A stretch of 64,000 bases of DNA from assembly GCF_000712055.1 (NCBI RefSeq), contig NZ_JOOA01000002.1:3074001-3138000 (forward strand), read 5' to 3'. This document shows positions 57,733-64,000 of this stretch, piece by piece. Position numbers and translations under genes: made by a program. The DNA comes from Ruminococcus sp. HUN007 (GTDB taxonomy: Bacteria; Bacillota; Clostridia; Oscillospirales; Ruminococcaceae). The first letter of the stretch is position 1. Each line of letters begins with the position of its first letter. The notes beneath the pieces were generated by a model. The model made no database searches. It was not told the origin of the DNA and was given only the letters and a program-made list of their open reading frames with translations.

Positions 57733-59250
57733 TTGAATTTACGCCCTGATGAAATTACCGGCATCATAAAGGAACAGATTAAAAACTACAGGAACAAGAT
57801 CGAACTTACGGATGTAGGTACTGTAGTTACTGTCGGTGACGGTATTGCAAATATTCACGGACTTGACAACTGTATGTCAAACGAGCTCCTTGAATTTGAA
57901 GGCGATGTCTACGGCATGGCGCTCAACCTCGAAAGAGATTTCGTAGGTGCGGTTATGCTCGGCTCCGACGCCGGAGTCAAGGAAGGTTCCACAGTAAAGA
58001 GAACAGGTAAGATCGTATCAGTACCTGTTGGTGACGATATGCTGGGAAGAGTAGTAAATGCTCTCGGACAGCCGATCGACGGCAAGGGCGCCATTCTCAC
58101 AAAGGAGACTGCCCCTATCGAAAGGATCGCTCCTGGTATCATCACAAGAAAATCCGTTCACAAACCGCTTCAGACCGGTATCAAGGCTATCGACTCCATG
58201 ATCCCGATCGGCCGCGGCCAGCGTGAACTTATCATCGGTGACAGACAGACAGGTAAAACAACAATTGCTCTTGACACGATCATCAACCAGAAGGGCAAGG
58301 ATGTTATCTGTATCTACGTAGCTATCGGACAGAAGAGATCAACAGTGGCAAACGTTGTTGAAACTCTTACCAAAGCAGGCGCAATGGAATATACCATTGT
58401 AGTTGCAGCTTCAGCTTCTGAACTTGCACCGCTTCAGTACATAGCACCGTACTCAGGTGTTACAATGGGCGAGTACTTCATGAACAAGGGAAAAGACGTT
58501 CTCTGTGTCTACGACGATCTTTCAAAGCACGCCGTGGCTTACCGTGCACTGTCACTTCTCCTTAAGCGTCCGCCTGGACGTGAAGCTTATCCTGGTGACG
58601 TATTCTATCTGCATTCAAGACTTCTTGAACGTGCGTGCAGTCTCAACGAGGAATACGGCGGAGGCTCCATTACGGCACTTCCGATCATCGAAACACAGGC
58701 AGGCGACGTATCAGCCTACATTCCTACAAACGTTATCTCCATCACAGACGGACAGATATTCCTTGAAACTGACCTCTTCAACTCTGGTGTAAGGCCGGCC
58801 GTAAACCCTGGTATTTCAGTATCACGAGTTGGTTCTGCAGCCCAGATCAAGGCTATGAAGAAGGTTTCATCCTCACTTAAGCTCCTCTACTCACAGTTTA
58901 AGGAACTCCAGTCCTTCTCACAGTTCGGTTCTGATCTTGACAAGGATACAAAAGACCGTCTTGAAAAGGGTGAACGTATCGTTGAGGTGCTCAAGCAGGG
59001 AAAGAATTCACCTGTTACAGTCGAACATCAGGTCATCATCATCTATGCGGTCGTAAATGACTTCCTTAAGTCTGTACCGGTTGATCTCATTTCTGATTTT
59101 GAAACCAGCCTTTTTAAGTTCGTTGATGAATCACATCCTGATATAACAAAATCCATCAGGGAAACAAAGGATCTTACAAAGGAAAATGAGACAGAACTCA
59201 AGGACGTTCTGAAGACCTTTATAGAAAAATACATGGCTGACAAGAAGTGA
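57733..59250 (+). CDS. atpA: ATP synthase F1 subunit alpha
   Basis: 505 residues. Walker A is GDRQTGKT, and the alpha signature [14 protein letters not shown] is present. It carries the non-catalytic nucleotide site. The start is TTG 57733 after AAGAAGGTG; the N-terminal [16 protein letters not shown] fits alpha subunits. Confidence 0.98.
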   Translation: MNLRPDEITGIIKEQIKNYRNKIELTDVGTVVTVGDGIANIHGLDNCMSNELLEFEGDVYGMALNLERDFVGAVMLGSDAGVKEGSTVKRTGKIVSVPVGDDMLGRVVNALGQPIDGKGAILTKETAPIERIAPGIITRKSVHKPLQTGIKAIDSMIPIGRGQRELIIGDRQTGKTTIALDTIINQKGKDVICIYVAIGQKRSTVANVVETLTKAGAMEYTIVVAASASELAPLQYIAPYSGVTMGEYFMNKGKDVLCVYDDLSKHAVAYRALSLLLKRPPGREAYPGDVFYLHSRLLERACSLNEEYGGGSITALPIIETQAGDVSAYIPTNVISITDGQIFLETDLFNSGVRPAVNPGISVSRVGSAAQIKAMKKVSSSLKLLYSQFKELQSFSQFGSDLDKDTKDRLEKGERIVEVLKQGKNSPVTVEHQVIIIYAVVNDFLKSVPVDLISDFETSLFKFVDESHPDITKSIRETKDLTKENETELKDVLKTFIEKYMADKK

Positions 59251-59280
59251 TCAGCTGTATTTACCGGGGGTGACTGACAG

Positions 59281-60147
59281 ATGGCTTCGGCTAATATGAA
59301 AGACATCAAGCGCAGGATCAAGAGTGTCAAAAGCACCATGCAGATAACCAAAGCCATGGAACTTGTTGCTTCATCCAAGCTGAGAAAAGCAAGAGATAAA
59401 GCAGAAAGCGCCAGGACATTCTTTAATGCGCTGTATGATACCATGTGGGAGATCACAGCTGAAAATTCCACATTTGAGTCTATCTATTTTACAGGCCGCG
59501 AAGAAAAAACAGTCCTGTTCGTAGTAATTGCCGGAGACAGAGGTCTTGCAGGCGGATACAATTCGAACGTTCTGAAACTCGCACAGAAGAGGATAGACGA
59601 GGCAAAGAAAAGCTGTGAAACAGTAATTATCCCTATAGGCAGGAAAGCTGTAGAATACTTTACCAAAAGAGGATACAGAGTTGTTGCAAGATATGAAAAT
59701 ATAGCGGAAAATATCCGTATGAACTCTGCCAAGGAGATCGCCTCGAAGATAATGGCGGCCTTCAAGAACGGCAATGCGGACAGGGTAGAGGTCATTTATA
59801 CAGATTACGTTTCACCTCTGTTACAGGAGGCGAGATTCAAGAGTGTTATTCCGCTCGAAAAACCAGCGGAAGAAGCAAAGAAGTCAAATGTTCAGACATC
59901 TTACGAACCATCACCTGAGCAGCTGTTTGACATAATCATGCCGCAGTATATCGCAGGTGTTATATACGGTTCAGTATCTGATGCATTTGCTTCCGAGCAG
60001 GCCGCACGAAGAATAGCGATGGAGAATGCAACTGACAACGCTACAGAGATGATCGATGATCTCTCGCTTCTCTATAACAGAGCACGTCAGGCAACCATCA
60101 CGCAGGAGATCACCGAGATAGTCAGCGGTGCAAGTTCCCAGGAATAA
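59281..60147 (+). CDS. atpG: ATP synthase F1 subunit gamma
   Basis: 288 residues. The start MASANMKDIKRRIKSVKSTM and the C-terminal ARQATITQEITEIVSGA form the coiled-coil rotor shaft; GDRGLAGGYNSNV is conserved. It turns inside the alpha-beta ring. Confidence 0.97.
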   Translation: MASANMKDIKRRIKSVKSTMQITKAMELVASSKLRKARDKAESARTFFNALYDTMWEITAENSTFESIYFTGREEKTVLFVVIAGDRGLAGGYNSNVLKLAQKRIDEAKKSCETVIIPIGRKAVEYFTKRGYRVVARYENIAENIRMNSAKEIASKIMAAFKNGNADRVEVIYTDYVSPLLQEARFKSVIPLEKPAEEAKKSNVQTSYEPSPEQLFDIIMPQYIAGVIYGSVSDAFASEQAARRIAMENATDNATEMIDDLSLLYNRARQATITQEITEIVSGASSQE

Positions 60148-61577
<1,430 letters not shown>

Positions 61578-61578
<1 letters not shown>

Positions 61579-61985
61579 TGGCTTCATTCAGACTCCAGAT
61601 AATTACCCCGGACAGGATTTTCTACGATGATGAGGCGGAACGCCTTATCGTCAGAACCACTGACGGCGAAATGGGTGTTCTTGCAAGGCATGAAAACTTT
61701 GTGGGTGCTCTCCCTTCAGGCCCGGTCAGGATAATGAAGGACGGCAAATATCGTGTTGCTGCGCTTTCGTCAGGTGTGCTCAAGGTGTCGGCGGAAAAGA
61801 CCACTATAATTGCCGAGGCAGTCGAGTGGGCGGATGAGATCGATATCGAATGGGCAAACAGATCGGCCGAGGAAGCACGTGAGAAAATAGCGAAGAAGGA
61901 AAGCGAAAAAGAGATGCTCTATGCAGAGCTCAAACTCAAAAGAGCCCTCAACCGTATCAATGTACATTCGGGTAATATCAGATAA
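61578..61985 (+). CDS. atpC: ATP synthase F1 subunit epsilon
   Basis: 135 residues. A beta-sandwich N-terminal domain (DGEMGVLARHENFVGALPSG) and a C-terminal helical pair. It links the rotor shaft to the c ring and can inhibit ATP hydrolysis. Last gene of the operon. Confidence 0.95.
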
Positions 61986-61996
61986 AATAAACATAA

Positions 61997-62036
61997 AGCG
62001 CGTGTCAGTTTTCCTGACATGCGCTCATTTGTTTAT
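61997..62036 (+). terminator. Terminator of the ATP synthase operon
   Basis: AGCGCGTGTCAG (61997-62008) and CTGACATGCGCT (62014-62025) with one G-T pair, then CATTTGTTTATA. Confidence 0.7.
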
Positions 62037-62086
62037 AAACGCAAATAAGATCGATGCAGGAGCAAGCTATTAGTGCAGTATGCCGA

Positions 62087-62115
62087 TTGACTATAAAATG
62101 TATGTGTGTTAAAAT
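62087..62115 (+). promoter_or_regulatory. Promoter of pflB
   Basis: TTGACT (62087-62092), 17 bases, TAAAAT (62110-62115). Confidence 0.6.
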
Positions 62116-62119
62116 GGAT

Positions 62120-62437
62120 AAAGACAATAAAGAGTCCGGTGAGCAAAATCGTCGTTTTGTATGAACGAAAGTGACACATCCGGTAAATACAGGATCATGT
62201 CCGGTATCTGAAAATGAAGCAGATATCTTATGTACGGAAAATAAAGTTTCCTGCATGAAGAACTGCGGAACTTCGGGTATCGGTAAAATTTGTTTCTGAC
62301 AGTTTTACCTATATTCATTCAGGACAGTGACGGATTGTTCGGCTTCTTTTAAACAAGAAGGGGCCGGGTTTTGAATTGGCTGAAGACAATGTATTAAGAC
62401 ATTAAGTCTTAAGCGAATTTACAGGAGGTTATATAAC
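62120..62437 (+). promoter_or_regulatory. Long 5' leader of pflB
   Basis: About 320 bases without a gene. It holds CTTCTT-TTAAAC-AAGAAG (62344-62361) followed by GGGGCCGGGTTTT, and TTAAGAC-ATTAA-GTCTTAA (62394-62412) close to the AGGAGG ribosome site. No known riboswitch was recognised. Confidence 0.4.
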
Positions 62438-64000
62438 ATGGTAGAATTTTCACAGTGGAGTGGCTTCAAGGGTAACAAGTGGAAGCAGGAAATCAACGTT
62501 CGTGACTTTATCCAGAAGAACTACACACCATATGACGGTGACGAATCATTCCTCGAAGGCACTACAGAAGCTACAGACAAGCTCTGGGGAAGACTTCAGG
62601 AACTCTACAAGGAACAGAGAGCAAAGGGCGGCGTTCTTGACTGCGAAACAGAGATTGTTTCAAGCCTTACAGCTTATGGTCCTGGATATATAGACGAATC
62701 ACTCAAGGATCTCGAAAAGATCGTAGGTCTCCAGACTGACAAGCCTCTTAAGAGAGCATTCATGCCTTACGGCGGTATCAAGATGGCTCAGCAGGCTGCT
62801 GAAAGCTATGGCTACAAGGTAAATGAAAAGTACGATCAGATTTTTAACGAATATCACAAGACACACAACCAGGGTGTATTTGATGCTTACACACCTGAAA
62901 TCCGTGCTGCACGTAAGAGCCACGTTATCACAGGTCTTCCGGATACATACGGCCGTGGACGTATCGTAGGCGACTACAGAAGAGTTGCTCTTTACGGTAT
63001 CGACTTTCTCATTCAGGAAAAGGAAAACGACAAGGCTAACACAGGCGACGGAACAATGACAGATGACGTTATCCGTCTCAGAGAAGAACTTGCTGATCAG
63101 ATCAAGGCTCTCCAGGGCATGAAGAAGATGGCTGAAATCTACGGATACGACATCTCACAGCCTGCTAAGAACGCCAAGGAAGCTGTTCAGTGGCTCTACT
63201 TCGGTTACCTCGCAGCTATCAAGACACAGAATGGTGCAGCTATGTCAGTAGGCCGTGTATCAACATTCCTCGACATCTACATCCAGCGTGACCTCGAAGC
63301 AGGCACAATCACAGAAAAGGAAGCTCAGGAACTTATCGACCACATGACAATGAAGTTCAGAATGGTTAAGTTCGCAAGAATTCCTTCATACAACGAACTC
63401 TTCTCAGGTGACCCGGTTTGGGCTACACTCGAAGTTGGCGGTATCGGCGTTGACGGTCGTCACATGGTAACAAAGAACGACTTCCGTTTCCTCCACACAC
63501 TCGAAAACATGGGACCTTCACCAGAACCGAACCTCACAGTTCTCTATTCTAAGAACCTCCCTGAAACATTCAAGAAGTACGCTTCACACATCTCAATCAC
63601 AACATCTTCTATCCAGTACGAAAACGATGATGTTATGAAGCCGGTTTGGGGCGACGACTACTCAATCTGCTGTTGCGTATCAGCTACACAGACAGGTAAG
63701 GAAATGCAGTTCTTCGGCGCAAGAGCTAACCTCGCTAAGTGCCTCCTTTACGCTATCAACGGCGGTGTTGATGAAAAGTCATTCGCACAGGTAGGCCCTC
63801 AGTACCAGCCAATCACTTCTGAATACCTCGACTACGATGAAGTTATGAAGAAGTACCTCGTAATGATGGACTGGCTCGCTGGACTCTATGTAAATACACT
63901 CAACCTCATCCAGTACATGCACGACAAGTACTACTATGAAGCAGCTGAAATGGCTCTTATCGATACAGACGTAAGAAGAACATTTGCAACAGGTATCGCA
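62438..64000 (+). CDS. pflB: Pyruvate formate-lyase, 3' end outside window
   Basis: 521 residues visible of an expected 750 or so. It starts [20 protein letters not shown]. The catalytic cysteines lie in [12 protein letters not shown] (Cys411-413). The glycyl-radical site near the C-terminus is beyond the window. The enzyme splits pyruvate with CoA into acetyl-CoA and formate in the cytosol under anoxic conditions, and needs activation by PflA (32108). CAGGAGG lies 10 bases before ATG. Codon use is strongly biased as in highly expressed genes. It has its own promoter and long leader. Confidence 0.96.
   Translation, partial: MVEFSQWSGFKGNKWKQEINVRDFIQKNYTPYDGDESFLEGTTEATDKLWGRLQELYKEQRAKGGVLDCETEIVSSLTAYGPGYIDESLKDLEKIVGLQTDKPLKRAFMPYGGIKMAQQAAESYGYKVNEKYDQIFNEYHKTHNQGVFDAYTPEIRAARKSHVITGLPDTYGRGRIVGDYRRVALYGIDFLIQEKENDKANTGDGTMTDDVIRLREELADQIKALQGMKKMAEIYGYDISQPAKNAKEAVQWLYFGYLAAIKTQNGAAMSVGRVSTFLDIYIQRDLEAGTITEKEAQELIDHMTMKFRMVKFARIPSYNELFSGDPVWATLEVGGIGVDGRHMVTKNDFRFLHTLENMGPSPEPNLTVLYSKNLPETFKKYASHISITTSSIQYENDDVMKPVWGDDYSICCCVSATQTGKEMQFFGARANLAKCLLYAINGGVDEKSFAQVGPQYQPITSEYLDYDEVMKKYLVMMDWLAGLYVNTLNLIQYMHDKYYYEAAEMALIDTDVRRTFATGIA

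Overview
The window looks like chromosome of a low-to-mid GC, anaerobic, fibre-associated Firmicute, most likely Ruminococcus or a close Oscillospiraceae relative (inference). Dockerin and cohesin modules occur in secreted and lipid-anchored proteins. It also has [FeFe]-hydrogenase maturases (HydF, HydG), pyruvate formate-lyase and its activase, clear sigma-A promoters and strong Shine-Dalgarno sites. No rRNA, functional tRNA or CRISPR array was seen.

Layout. 1-5.9 kb: the tail of an ATP-binding regulator, a lipoprotein, an ECF sigma factor coupled to a membrane anti-sigma-like protein, and a DUF4143-type ATPase, with three copies of a structured repeat (family A). 5.9-10 kb: a secreted DUF4874/DUF4832-dockerin protein, then vapBC and a DUF3791/DUF3990 module, each bracketed by copies of a second structured repeat (family B). 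10-17 kb: LytTR regulator plus membrane partner, CIRCE-controlled hsp20, a secreted dockerin-CYTH protein, topoisomerase III and a DUF1846 protein. 17.4-19.9 kb: an intact IS66-like element with perfect 8-bp target duplications. 19.9-27.2 kb (minus strand): GDSL esterase, GAPDH, two cohesin-like lipoproteins (one apparently circularly permuted), hydF and hydG.

27.2-42.8 kb (plus strand) is mostly housekeeping: yqeG, aroQ, a peptidase, efp, a CD1247-type protein, a VanY-like peptidase, pflA, rpsB-tsf, a CmpB-like membrane protein, trmB, rpmB, an S2P-like protein without HExxH, scpAB, a DUF2953-GerW fusion, nnrD and a DHH phosphoesterase. 42.8-49.1 kb: AIM24 and a Q/N-rich TerD protein, a broken AAA-ATPase/nuclease gene, an IS4-family remnant and a tyrosine recombinase. 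49.4-54.7 kb: a LUD-domain protein, a dockerin-GH25 muramidase, metY with a structured leader and a frameshifted GGDEF sensor. 55-62 kb: a complete ATP synthase operon whose c subunit carries sodium-binding residues. The window ends inside pflB.

Themes. (1) Cohesin-like lipoproteins and dockerin-bearing CYTH and GH25 proteins could belong to one small cell-surface assembly (inference). (2) Four broken genes carry five frameshifts, each repaired by removing one base from an A/T run. This is either real decay or phase variation, or a systematic sequence error. (3) Several short structured repeat families lie between genes, often at their 3' ends or around accessory modules.
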